Positions 55,260 to 64,000 of a DNA stretch of 64,000 bases are shown piece after piece. Numbering within the stretch: position 1 is the first letter of the stretch; each line of letters begins with the position of its first letter. The translations under genes were made by a program, and so were the position numbers. The DNA lies in NCBI GenBank assembly GCA_021018995.1, contig CM037593.1, forward strand, positions 9,142,088 to 9,206,087, given 5' to 3'. The DNA is from Chloranthus sessilifolius. Lineage: Eukaryota > Streptophyta > Magnoliopsida > Chloranthales > Chloranthaceae. Below the pieces are notes generated by a model. That model saw nothing but the letters and a program-made list of their open reading frames with translations, did not search any database and was not told the DNA's origin.

Positions 55260-55660
55260 AATTTACCATGGCTCCGTATCGGTATTAGATTCCCGATACC
55301 TAGTTTGTTACCTCGGTCACCGGTATAAAAAAATGAGTCCCTAAAACTCCACAAATACCACTAATGCAATTGGTGGTTAAACAAGCTATATGAAGATGTT
55401 TTTTCCACTAAATCTTTTACGCCAAAAATCTTTGAATCATACACTTTATAAATCCATCCCATCAAAACAAGCCAAAAAAACAGAGTCAATTGGTACCTAA
55501 TATCAACTCCTTCTTTATTGATTGGCCCTTCAAAAGCGTAATCACTGGAGGTATTCTTTTGCTTTATCTTTTCTACTTTGAGACAGATCTCTCTCTATCC
55601 TGCGAGCTCACTTGGGTTTCTATCTTCTTCATTTTTAGGCTTCATTCATGAAATCGTCTC
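55260..55660. other. Presumed 5' flank of the CNL pseudogene
   Basis: A short GTATCGG/CCGATACC repeat piece at 55275-55330, then unique-looking AT-rich sequence up to the CNL start. No promoter element is distinctive. Confidence 0.4.
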
Positions 55661-55666
55661 TCGCTC

Positions 55667-58055
55667 ATGGGATCCCATTACACAACATCTAAACACGTTG
55701 GCTCGCTAAGGAAGGAGATTAAAAAATTGATAGGGAAAAGAAATGACGTGAAAAGAAGTGTTGAAGTTGTTGAGAGAAAGGGATTAACTCCTAGAGATGA
55801 AGTCACAGGGTGGCTTAAAAGGGTAAAGAGCAGAAGCTTCCCAAATCGAAGCTGCTTTTGATCAAAGGAGAAGAACAAGGTTTTTGAAATATTTTTCTTG
55901 GTCCAACTAAAGTGGTGGAGATGCTCAAAGATGTGGATGTGTTAAAAGATGAAGGTGGTTTCAGTCATGTGGCCGATGAATCGCTTCCTGATCCCGTGAC
56001 TGAGATGCCTAGCACTTCTACTCACGATGCAGAAGGTTTTAGATCACCGAGCCAAATTTTGTACATATGCGAAAGGATATTGGAAAGAAGTTGGCTTCCC
56101 TAATGATCAAGATCCGCATAGCCAAAACAAGTCCAAGTTACTATTCACGACCAGATCTGAGGAAGTATGCGGGCAAATAGAAGCTCGACGGAAGGTTAAA
56201 GTAGAATGTGGGATCTGTTTAGAGATAAGGTAGGTGAAGAGTCACTGAATTCTCATCCGGATATACCAAAGCTTGCCGAAGATGTCGCTGATAAGTGTGA
56301 CGGTCTACCGCTTGCACTCATCATCATTGGCCGAGCCATGGCAAGCTAGAAGAACCGCCGGAGTGGAAGCACGCAATAAAAGTTTTGGGCAGCTCACCAT
56401 CGCAACTTCCAGGTATGGAAGATCAAGTGTTATCTTGTTTGAAATTTAGCTACGACAATCTAGGCGATGATACAATGAGAGAGTGTTTCTTGTATTGTTC
56501 TCTATTTCCTGAAGATTTTAATATCGAAAAAGCTAAACTCATTGATCATTGGATGGGGGAAGGGTTCTTATATAACGATGAGAGTGGTGACCTTGATGAA
56601 GCTCGAAACAGGGGGCATTATCTCATCGGAAGACTAAAGGACGCTTGCTTATTGGAAGATGGCCATGATGAAAACGGTCTTATTGAAGAGACAGAAGTGC
56701 AGATGCATGATGTTATTCGCGAGTTGGCGCTCTGGATAGCTTCTGAATATGGGGCGAGGAAGGATAAGTTTATTGTGAGAACTGGCGTCCATTTGACTAA
56801 GCCACCGATGCTTGAGAAGTGGGCAAAGACGAAGAGGATATCTCTGATGGACAGTGAATTGGAAGAACTACCAAAAACACCTACTTGCCCCAATCTCTCA
56901 ACCTTCATGCTCCAAGGCAATACAAATTTGAGAAAGATCTCGAGCAATTTTTTCAAATCCATGCATCTTCTTAAGGTCTTAGATCTTTCACGTACTAGTC
57001 TAAAAGAACTTCCTATAGGGACCAGTGAATTGGTAGAATTGCGATATCTAAATTTATCGTTTACAAACATTGTAGCACTACCGGGAGAGCTAGTTAATCT
57101 GGTAAAACTGAACTGCTTGGATTTGAACTATACAAGTTGTCTTGAAACAATTCCCCCTGAGATGATCGCAAGGCTCTCAAGGTTGCAAGTCTTGAACCTA
57201 TTTCGCAGTAACTATAGCCAATGGAAAGTGGAAGGTAGTGATGATGTTGCAGGAGGCGTTAATTTGTTGGTGGAATTGGAAAGCTTGAAACATCTAAATG
57301 AACTTCAAATTACCATTAGGAATGTCAATTCTCTCAACAGACTTTTTGGTTCTCAGAAATTTACCAAATGTATACGAACTCTACAGATATATAATTGTCG
57401 TGGATTGATTTGTTTCCACTTGTCATCAACTTTTGGGAATATGAAGAGACTAAATAAACTTTACATTGGTAGCTGTCCTAAGTTGGAGGAGTTGATAATT
57501 GATGATGAGTTGGAAGGAGCGAATCGATTACTTCCCCAATTAGAGGTTTTCTACCTCTCTCAAAATTACAAATTGAAGACTATTTTCGTAAGCCGTGGAT
57601 GCCTACAAAACCTTCGTGAATTATACATTGAAAGAAGTTATGAATTGAAGAACGTGACGTGGGTTCTACATCTTCATAACCTTGAGAGAATTAAGTTGTT
57701 GGATTGCAAAGGAATAGAAGAAATAATAGGTGATGAAGTTCAAGCAGCAACAAATGACTCAATTACCTTTCCAAGAATAAAAGATATAACTCTTTGACGT
57801 CTACCAGAATTAAAGAGTATTTGTAGGCATGCAATAGCCTTCCCTTCCTTACAGTCTATAAAGGTGTGGCTATGTTCAAACTTGAAGAGGCTCCCATTCG
57901 ACCCCAGTAGTGCGAACAACACTTTGAGAGAAATTAGTGGGGAAAAAGAATGGTGGGAAGAATTAGAGTGGGAAGATGAAAATATCAAGTCCACTTTCCT
58001 TCCCTATTTCGTGGCACACGACCAATGGGAAAAGCAAAAGCTCATCTCAGGTTAA
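55667..58055 (+). pseudogene. CC-NBS-LRR (CNL) disease-resistance gene, broken
   Basis: Relic of an intracellular immune receptor. Order: coiled coil (TSKHVGSLRKEIKKLIGKRN, WLKRVK) with a frame shift near 55830; KVVEMLKDVDVLKDEG near 55910; then the P-loop and kinase-2 part of the NB-ARC is absent. Text resumes at RNBS-B ([14 protein letters not shown] near 56140), GLPLA ([15 protein letters not shown] near 56300), RNBS-D (CFLYCSLFPEDF) and MHDV (MHDVIRELALWIAS near 56705). About ten leucine-rich repeats follow. Further lesions: shift near 56215, TAG plus shift near 56350, and TGA at about 57795 just before the conserved ending LPELKS...LREISGEKEWWEELEW. The largest open part is 56385-57797. 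Without the P-loop it could not bind ATP; it resembles the RPS5/RPS2-like CNL group, with no intron seen. Confidence 0.92.
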
Positions 58056-58129
58056 TACTTCACCTTTAACCTTTTTTCTTTTCCATAGCTTATATGTTAT
58101 AATGTACACAAGTGTTTCACAAGATAGAT

Positions 58130-58275
58130 AGCCACTTGGGAAATCTAGATTCCTCATAAAGTGTGCCACATGACATAATTACATTTTAATGGTGTGAGAT
58201 TAAAAAAAAAGAAGTCCAATTTTAATGGTGTAAGATCATTTAACACTAATTTTGTATTTAAATGCAAATCAAGAG
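58130..58275. mobile_element. MITE family B fragment
   Basis: TTTTAATGGTGTAAGATCATTTAACACTAATTTTGTATTTAAATG matches one family B end in parts; an extra TTAATGGTGTGAGAT lies before it. Confidence 0.55.
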
Positions 58276-58680
58276 TGATGCACAGGCCATCTCGCCATGC
58301 AATCAAAACAGGTGATTAAAATAATTACAATGTAAAATGATATTTTGGAAAAGATGACCAAATCTTGAGCATAACCTCTAATGAAAAGATTCAAAATGGC
58401 AAGCACAAAATTATTCTTTTAAAAAAAAAATATCCTATATACTAAATACTATGTATACTATACACTATAAACCCTTCTTTCTCTAAAACCCTTCCCAACT
58501 CCCACGTCATTAACCCTACGAACAACTAGTCTTTTCCTCCTAAAGTTAAAAAGTAATCATCAACCCAATTTTATTAACATGGTCCATTATGAAGGTTTTG
58601 ATGCACCTACTTTGTTTAATGAATCTTTGTATTTTAAAATTTACAAATTTGTCGTTCTATTATAGTGATGAATTCCCAGT

Positions 58681-58905
58681 GGGCATGTTTGATTGGAGAT
58701 GTATTTAAGGGCACTCGTGGTTACGCGTGACAACGTGTAACAATGAGCGGATACGACAGTTGCTTCTCATATGCAATTTTCAGTAATCGGAAGCTAAAAA
58801 GCATAAAAACACATTTACCTTTTGCTCTATTAAACAACCGCTCACGGTCAACGTCCCAATTTTAACTGTGAAACACGATTCAAAAGGCAATCAAACGTAC
58901 CTAAT
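58681..58905. mobile_element. MITE family F, copy 2 (inverted relative to copy 1)
   Basis: Left end GGGCATGTTTGATTGG; right end GTGAAACACGATTC and AAAAGGCAATCAAACGTACC, the complement of the left end of copy 1. The two copies bracket the 54.2-kb Harbinger-like element and the CNL pseudogene. Confidence 0.65.
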
Positions 58906-59101
58906 ATTGAAATGAAGTTGGCTTAAGGTGCAAGAGCACCAACGTCATCAATTTCCTTCTACCAAATCATTCAAAGCTTGGGAGGACAGAGATTGGGCAC
59001 CTTAACAGTGGAAGAACATTCTAAAACATTTATTTTGTAATTTTTTAAATAAAATATTAATTTTTCACCAAACACTGCACTTTTTGAGCAATGATAAGGG
59101 C

Positions 59102-59103
<2 letters not shown>

Positions 59104-59178
<75 letters not shown>
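59104..59178. repeat. (TA)n microsatellite, about 75 bp
   Basis: Uninterrupted TA run. Confidence 0.95.
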
Positions 59179-59181
<3 letters not shown>

Positions 59182-59366
59182 GACTTCGGATTTCATTGGC
59201 TCTAAGCCTGCAGCTAATTCCCAAAGCCTTTGGTGGAACCTACCCTGACTGTTTCATTAGCTCCGAGTCTGTTTGACTCTTTCGAATGATAGATATGGTC
59301 AGAAGTGAAGGATCCCATAATAAACTAAGAGTCAATATATAATCTTTAAGAGCAGAGAAAAGTTAT

Positions 59367-59606
59367 GGCTGCATTTGGGTTAGCTTTTTTGGGGTAAAGA
59401 GCAATTCTTTTATTTTTTAGCTCCGACAAAGAATTACTTTTACATTTGGTAATACAGCTCCTTGCCTCATTTATTTTGACGGAAAGCTATTTTAAGTGAT
59501 AAAACTGCTCTAAGCCTGCTCTATATCAGAGCAGATTTTATCTGTTCTGACAAAAAGCAGGCAAAGAGTTGCTTCTGCTCTTATAAGAGCTAACCCAAAT
59601 ACAACC
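59367..59606. mobile_element. MITE family G, 240 bp
   Basis: Ends GGCTGCATTTGGGTTAGCT and AGCTAACCCAAATACAACC, flanked by TAT at 59364-59366 and 59607-59609. Inner words AGAGCAATTC / GAGTTGCTTCTGCTC also pair. No coding capacity. Confidence 0.8.
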
Positions 59607-59729
59607 TATGTCTATGTCATTCTAATATAACAGATTATGTCGGTGTTATAGCTTAATAAAGTTATAATAATAATAATGTAGCTCATACATATATAGTTGC
59701 AAGCCTAGCAAATGAGGCAACTACTTCTA

Positions 59730-59825
59730 AGATATATTGTGCATTGGAAGTCCACGCAAGTTAGGCAGTCACACATATGTCCACCAATGATGGGTGGACA
59801 GCCATTGTAGATTGCTTAAAAGTTA
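59730..59825. mobile_element. Half copy of MITE family D
   Basis: Reads AATGATGGGTGGACAGCCATTGTAGATT in parts, like the right end of the 36.9-kb element; the left end is lost. Confidence 0.55.
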
Positions 59826-60116
59826 ATCAAATCGAGGTCATGTGAATTTATTGTCTTAATATCATATATCTTTCCCTATATAAAATTGGCATGTTATGCA
59901 CCTTCTATTGAACATTAGAACTCACCATGAAGGTATCATTGTTCATTTCAAAGGCCTAGGAGGTTGTGTGACAAGTATTCCATCACCATCGACCAGATTT
60001 TTACCTTTGGGCACACGTCTATGAGTGATCACCAATTATTAAGACTTTGGGCTATATATTTTATACATCTTTTGAATAAACGTCCCACACGTGTATTGAA
60101 GGTGCATGGCCCACTA

Positions 60117-60152
<36 letters not shown>

Positions 60153-60960
60153 CACACATTATATATCATCATAGCCTTATTATATTTATTTGGAGTCAAC
60201 TTTGCAATTCTTATTTCTTCACTCAATTTTTATCAGCGTCAAGCTGACTTTTGCAATCTTTCATGTCCTTTCTCACGAGATCCCTTTAGATCTTCAGTGG
60301 TCTTCATTTTCTCCTACTTGTGCTTGTAACGTCTCAAATCTTTATAAAAACTTTAGTTTGTGCCTCTAATGAACTTGTATAAACCATCTCAAGCAACATT
60401 TTGTATTTTTTGTCCTTGAATTCCTTTTCCTCTCACCAAGTCTCCTCAAATTATCCTTTTTTATTTGTAACAATATCTTAACTTTGGGTTCAGTCTTAGA
60501 AGGCACCTCTAACCCAAGAAAAAGAAATATCTTACTATCTTTCGGAACAGTCTCCCTTTTTCTAGATTATACGTAAAGTAGTCTCACTCTTAAAATTTCT
60601 ATTATGTACTCATCCGAATTTATCATTGGTACTCCACAAATCCATCTCAACAAATACATCTCTTCTACATGTACGTTATATAGGAAAAATAGTAAAAAAC
60701 TATGAGGATAGAGCCCAAGTGCTACTCGTGTGGGCTAGATAACGTGGCATGCATGTGACCTCCAAAACAATTCTCATTTTGGAGTGTACAATTATGTGAT
60801 TTTAAAAAAAAAATTATCTTTAAGACTTTTTTATCCTTCAAATCATACTTGTACTAATTTTTTTGAACTTCAACAATATTTTCATGATTGATAATCACCC
60901 TTTTTTAATTAATTTTTTTACATGATCGAGCATTGTTGTTGGGTACAACCCTACAACACT
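59826..60960. other. No gene seen; (TA)n at 60119-60149
   Basis: AT-rich sequence with one short TA microsatellite. Open frames here have no recognisable domain. Confidence 0.5.
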
Positions 60961-60973
60961 GACCTAGGGACTT

Positions 60974-60975
<2 letters not shown>

Positions 60976-61046
<71 letters not shown>
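60976..61046. repeat. (TA)n-(GA)n compound microsatellite
   Basis: A TA run to about 61018, then GA to 61046. Confidence 0.95.
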
Positions 61047-61049
<3 letters not shown>

Positions 61050-61051
<2 letters not shown>

Positions 61052-61206
61052 GCACTCAAAGTCATGGGAGATAAATCCATAACTCTAGCCCTTATTGATT
61101 GGAATGTTGCATCAGTTGACTTTTCAAAGCACATTGATGATATGCAGCCAATAAGTGCTTGAGTCATAAGTTTATATCCCATGACTCGAGTCATATAATC
61201 ATTTCC
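61050..61206. mobile_element. Short MITE between TA microsatellites (family H)
   Basis: Ends AAGTCATGGGAGATAAATCC and GTTTATATCCCATGACTCGAG are inverted copies; a second inner pair is GACTTTTCAAAG. It lies between the microsatellite at 60976 and another at 61207. Confidence 0.6.
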
Positions 61207-61317
61207 AATATATATATATATATATATATATATCATGGTATTAAATATCGGTCGATACTGATACATATCGGTCCCGTATCGGTTTCACTGATACGTCTCG
61301 ATTTCAACCGAGTTTTT

Positions 61318-61355
<38 letters not shown>

Positions 61356-61437
61356 TGACCGATACGTATCGGAATCAGCCGATTCGTATCGGTCCTCCAT
61401 GGACCGATACCCGATTCCCGCATCCGATTTGACAACT

Positions 61438-61440
<3 letters not shown>
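61207..61440. repeat. GATACGTATC repeat copy with (TA)n and poly-T
   Basis: TA run 61207-61232, then AATATCGGTCGATACTGATA, a T-run of about 30 near 61321-61350, then ACCGATACGTATCGGAATC and CCGATTCGTATCGG. It ends in ATTTGACAACTTG beside the next TA run. Confidence 0.65.
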
Positions 61441-61502
<62 letters not shown>

Positions 61503-61864
61503 AGCCGGTTAGATCCTCCAATGGAGGATGATCACCGTCCTCCCAGATACACATGGAGCTCCATGTGGCACCCAAAACATTGTTTGGATGTCACGTGGAG
61601 CACAAGTGGACTGTATAGATCAATACTAAAAAAATAAATTTTGAAAAAAACTTTTTAAACCCACAAGTCAAAGTTTGACGGATTTTATTGGTCCACATTT
61701 TACGGTTCAAAAAACATACGGTAGAGATGAATTTTTAAAATTTTTTTTCAAAGATAATCTAAACAATGCACCCGAGCTCCACATGACATCAAAACAATAT
61801 TTTGAGTGCCACGTGAAAGCTTGGAGGACAGTGACCGTCCTCCCATGAAGGACGGATACCTTTT

Positions 61865-61904
<40 letters not shown>
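61441..61904. mobile_element. MITE (family I) bounded by (TA)n tracts
   Basis: Between TA runs (61439-61500 and 61867-61904) lies a 368-bp element. Inverted ends are AGGAGCCGGTTAGATCCTCC / GGATACCTTTTCCT (looser at the tip), GATCACCGTCCTCCC / AGTGACCGTCCTCCC in inverted sense, and GTCACGTGGAGC / GCTCCACATGACATC. This resembles the Micron type of element known to sit in TA microsatellites. Confidence 0.65.
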
Positions 61905-61908
<4 letters not shown>

Positions 61909-62099
61909 TTGCAATTAGGTGCCAAACCTATGCAATAATAACAGTCCGGAAGTCCAATCAGTGAACAGAAGGATTTTTACATGTACGTATCCTCAATTGC
62001 TCATAAATATTTGTGGTTCACTCAAAGTTTGACCATTTTGATGAAGAGAAATTGACTTGTGCACCACCCTTCTTACACGGGGTGGGTACCAATACAAAC

Positions 62100-62385
62100 A
62101 CACGTGCATAGCATTATTAACAAAATCGTATCCTTAAAGTCACGTTTGCGCGTGAAGTATGTCATGTGATTTTAGGGATATTTTTTCGGAATATGTGTCA
62201 TGTGGAATCTAAAATTGACCGCCTGATAGGTGCGCCATGATCTCAAGATCCCTTGTGCGAAAGATCGGGGTGAAACACAATCTCCATCATCTAACATGGT
62301 CTCCATCATTTGATCTGAAGCAATCGATGATTTTGGGCGTAGGTGCCCTGCAAGATTGTGTGGGTGCTATTAAAGCTACCCAATA
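62100..62385. mobile_element. Foldback MITE family A, copy 7 (right half)
   Basis: ATGTGTCATGTGGAATCTAA, GACCGCCTGATAGG, CATGATCTCAAGATCCC, GATCTCCATCATCTGATC-like words; the GGTCTCCATCAT segment is doubled near 62280-62320. The left arm is missing. Confidence 0.7.
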
Positions 62386-62421
62386 AAAAATACCTATCAC
62401 ATTATAAAAACTATTCATGGA

Positions 62422-62941
62422 TCATAATGTCTCAATTGAGTTTTTTTCTATTGGGGCATGTCCTGATGTTATGTCCTTTTGTTTTTTTCTATTGGAGCAT
62501 GTCCTGATGTTATGTCCTTTTTCCAAGCATAAGCTACCTGAGTAAGTCCTACCTTGAGGACTCTTTGACCCAACTGCTCTAACGTGAGTCCCCTGAGGAC
62601 ATGTCCTTCTATTATGACCAGTTTGACCACATATCTTACAATGGTATTGGTTAGGGTGAGTGCCTTGAGGACATGCCCTTCTATTATGACCAGTTTGACC
62701 ACATATCTTAGAATGGTGTTGGCTAGGCCTCTTCTCTTGTGGTGTCCCTATCCCTGTTTTTTTGACAGGTTCTTCTATTGTGGCCCCTTTTACCACATAA
62801 ACGGCACCGGAACTGCCTATCTATTGAATTATCCTTCAGCGCTGGGCAGTGGTATTTTCTGTTCCCTTCCTCACCGCAATTACTGTAGTAAAATTCCAAT
62901 AGCCTAGGGCCGTAACAACCTGGTTTTCGAACCGGGCACAA
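62422..62941 (-). pseudogene. Tandem CCHC zinc-knuckle protein relic
   Basis: Minus-strand text with at least four CX2CX4HX4C knuckles: YYSNCGEEGNRKYHC (His replaced by Asn-Arg), CRLCGKRGHNRRTC, then after a frame shift near 62730 CGQTGHNRRAC and CKICGQTGHNRRTC, and a degenerate LEKGHNIRTC. Two units repeat with a 72-bp period (24 residues). A 41-bp duplication (62448/62489) shifts the frame in the tail. Such knuckles bind RNA or single-stranded DNA and occur in plant CCHC proteins and at the end of some MULE transposases. Which of these it was cannot be told. No start or other exon is seen. Confidence 0.7.
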
Positions 62942-63012
62942 AATCTTGACTTGTCAAATCAGGTTGGGTCGAGGAGATCTTGGCCCACCCAACTAGACCC
63001 TATATATATATA

Positions 63013-63996
63013 CAGTGGCGGAACTACGTGCATGGGAGTGCGGGCGGGCGCCCTCACTCAAACCCAAAACTCTTTGTTTAAAAAAAAAAAAAAAACTTAG
63101 CACTAAATAACTTCCCCAACACGTCCTCCCTAAACCTAAACCCAAGCCCAAACCCACGCCTCCTCTCTCTTTTCTCTCCCTCCCTCTTTTCTGTCTCTAA
63201 ACCTCTCATCACCGTCTCTAGAGTCTAAACCCACGCCTCCTCCCTCTTTTCTCTCCCTCCCTCTTTCCTCTCTCTAAACCTCTCTCCAAACCAGGCTGCA
63301 ACTCCACGTCTCCACCACTATTTCGATAATAGGGGTTTTGGGTGTCGTTTGGTCTAATAGGTGGGTTCCCACTTCCCAGTTTTGGGTTATCTCTTTTAAG
63401 GGAGATCTAAGACGTGTGAATATGTAATTTATTGATCTTGCTTGTGTTTTCTAATTTCTATATAGTAGGTTGTCTCATGTCTGTAACATCTTTTTCTTCT
63501 TCTAACTCAGGTGACTGCTGTAGTTTTCTTAAATTTCTCAAGAGAAACTCCAATCTCCAATTCTCCACCTCCAAGTTCGCAAGTCTCGAAGTCCAAGGCC
63601 CAAGCGGCCAAGCCATTTGCAACTTGCAAGTGAGTAACAACAACCCCTCTTTGGCTCTTTCTCTTTCCCTAATTATTATTAATTTATTATTTTTTTCATT
63701 CAATGCCTTTGCTTTATTATTATTTATTTATATGAATTTTTCTTAAATAATTCATTATTAAGTTTGAAATTTTCTATAATGTTGATTGTTGACTATATGA
63801 GGCTGAATCGACTGCTTTTGACCCAGTTAGAATTATGTAAATTCTTATTGTTAAATTTTTTTATTTTTTTTTTATGTAATTTTAATGAAAATTATATTTT
63901 GTAATATAAATTAGTTTAAATTTATATTTATTATATAAAATTTATTTCTAATTCATTTTGCGCCCTGCTTAGATGAGAATCCTGGTTCCGCTACTG
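63013..63996. mobile_element. hAT-like non-autonomous element, 984 bp
   Basis: Ends CAGTGGCGGAACTACG and CCTGGTTCCGCTACTG, inverted copies of the CAGTGGCGGA type common for plant hAT elements. Flanks are TA-rich on both sides (TATATATA to 63012; TATA at the window end), so an 8-bp duplication is possible but unprovable. An A-run at 63076-63091 and CT-rich tracts lie inside. No transposase. Confidence 0.7.
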
Positions 63997-64000
63997 TATA

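Noticed and set aside
60964..61637. Ile/Tyr-repeat open frames
   Set aside because: Direct translations of (TA)n tracts.
63432..63746. Open frames in the right-end hAT-like element as a transposase
   Set aside because: No hAT dimerisation or catalytic motif; low-complexity text on both strands.
1..64000. A defence, biosynthetic or other multi-gene system
   Set aside because: No operon-like or clustered set of related genes is present; the window is repeats plus fragments of three unrelated genes. The unusual signals are structural (phased palindromes, the large inverted repeat, captured RNase H pieces).

Overview
The window is nuclear DNA of a flowering plant with a large, repeat-rich genome. 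The signs are plant L1 and RTE LINEs, Ty1-copia and Ty3-gypsy pieces with initiator-Met-tRNA primer sites, many small inverted-repeat transposons, long AT microsatellites, spliced exons of a eukaryotic glutamine-dependent NAD+ synthetase and a CC-NBS-LRR resistance-gene relic. The species cannot be told from this alone; a magnoliid-like genome would fit but is only a guess. No intact single-copy gene is complete here.

Layout. 1-2.1 kb: minus-strand L1 LINE. 2.1-7.7 kb: small repeats, a 2.07-kb PIF/Harbinger-like element packed with TTGAC/GTCAA motifs, and a foldback MITE. 7.87-8.18 kb: exon 2 of NAD+ synthetase (minus strand). Its exon 1 lies at 24.1-24.3 kb, and the 15.9-kb intron between them holds an L1 3' end, an RTE relic, a SINE, two copia pieces with an embedded gypsy fragment, LTR remnants and a 5.4-kb L1 LINE that itself carries a gypsy RNase H fragment. 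24.4-25.0 kb: a 308-bp tandem duplication. 25.5-28.5 kb: a very large inverted repeat centred on a foldback MITE, plus a third partial copy. 28.5-41.2 kb: MITEs, tandem repeats, a 2.56-kb solo LTR, a nested hairpin, and a displaced, broken exon 3 of NAD+ synthetase at 39.5-39.7 kb. 41.2-45.2 kb: a copia element with two LTRs but no RT/RNase H. 45.2-48.0 kb: a noncoding, degenerate-repeat block with retrotransposon primer-site motifs. 48.0-49.1 kb: L1 and RTE fragments. 49.1-55.2 kb: minisatellites, a six-unit 22-bp array, MITEs and a second Harbinger-like element. 55.7-58.1 kb: a CNL pseudogene lacking its P-loop. 58.1-64 kb: (TA)n tracts with several short transposons beside or between them, a CCHC zinc-knuckle relic, and a hAT-like element filling the right end.

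The genes do not form a pathway; the shared theme is nested transposon insertion into, and break-up of, host genes. The observation I rate most worth pursuing is that several unrelated repeat families (a copia LTR, a solo LTR, two other LTR-like remnants, the flank of LINE copy 1 and a free array) carry short palindromes spaced about 21-22 bp apart, roughly two turns of DNA. The 2.3-kb inverted repeat and the two independent antisense gypsy RNase H fragments inside other retroelements come next.

All coordinates of repeat ends are by eye unless a target-site duplication is named; no database search or alignment program was run.
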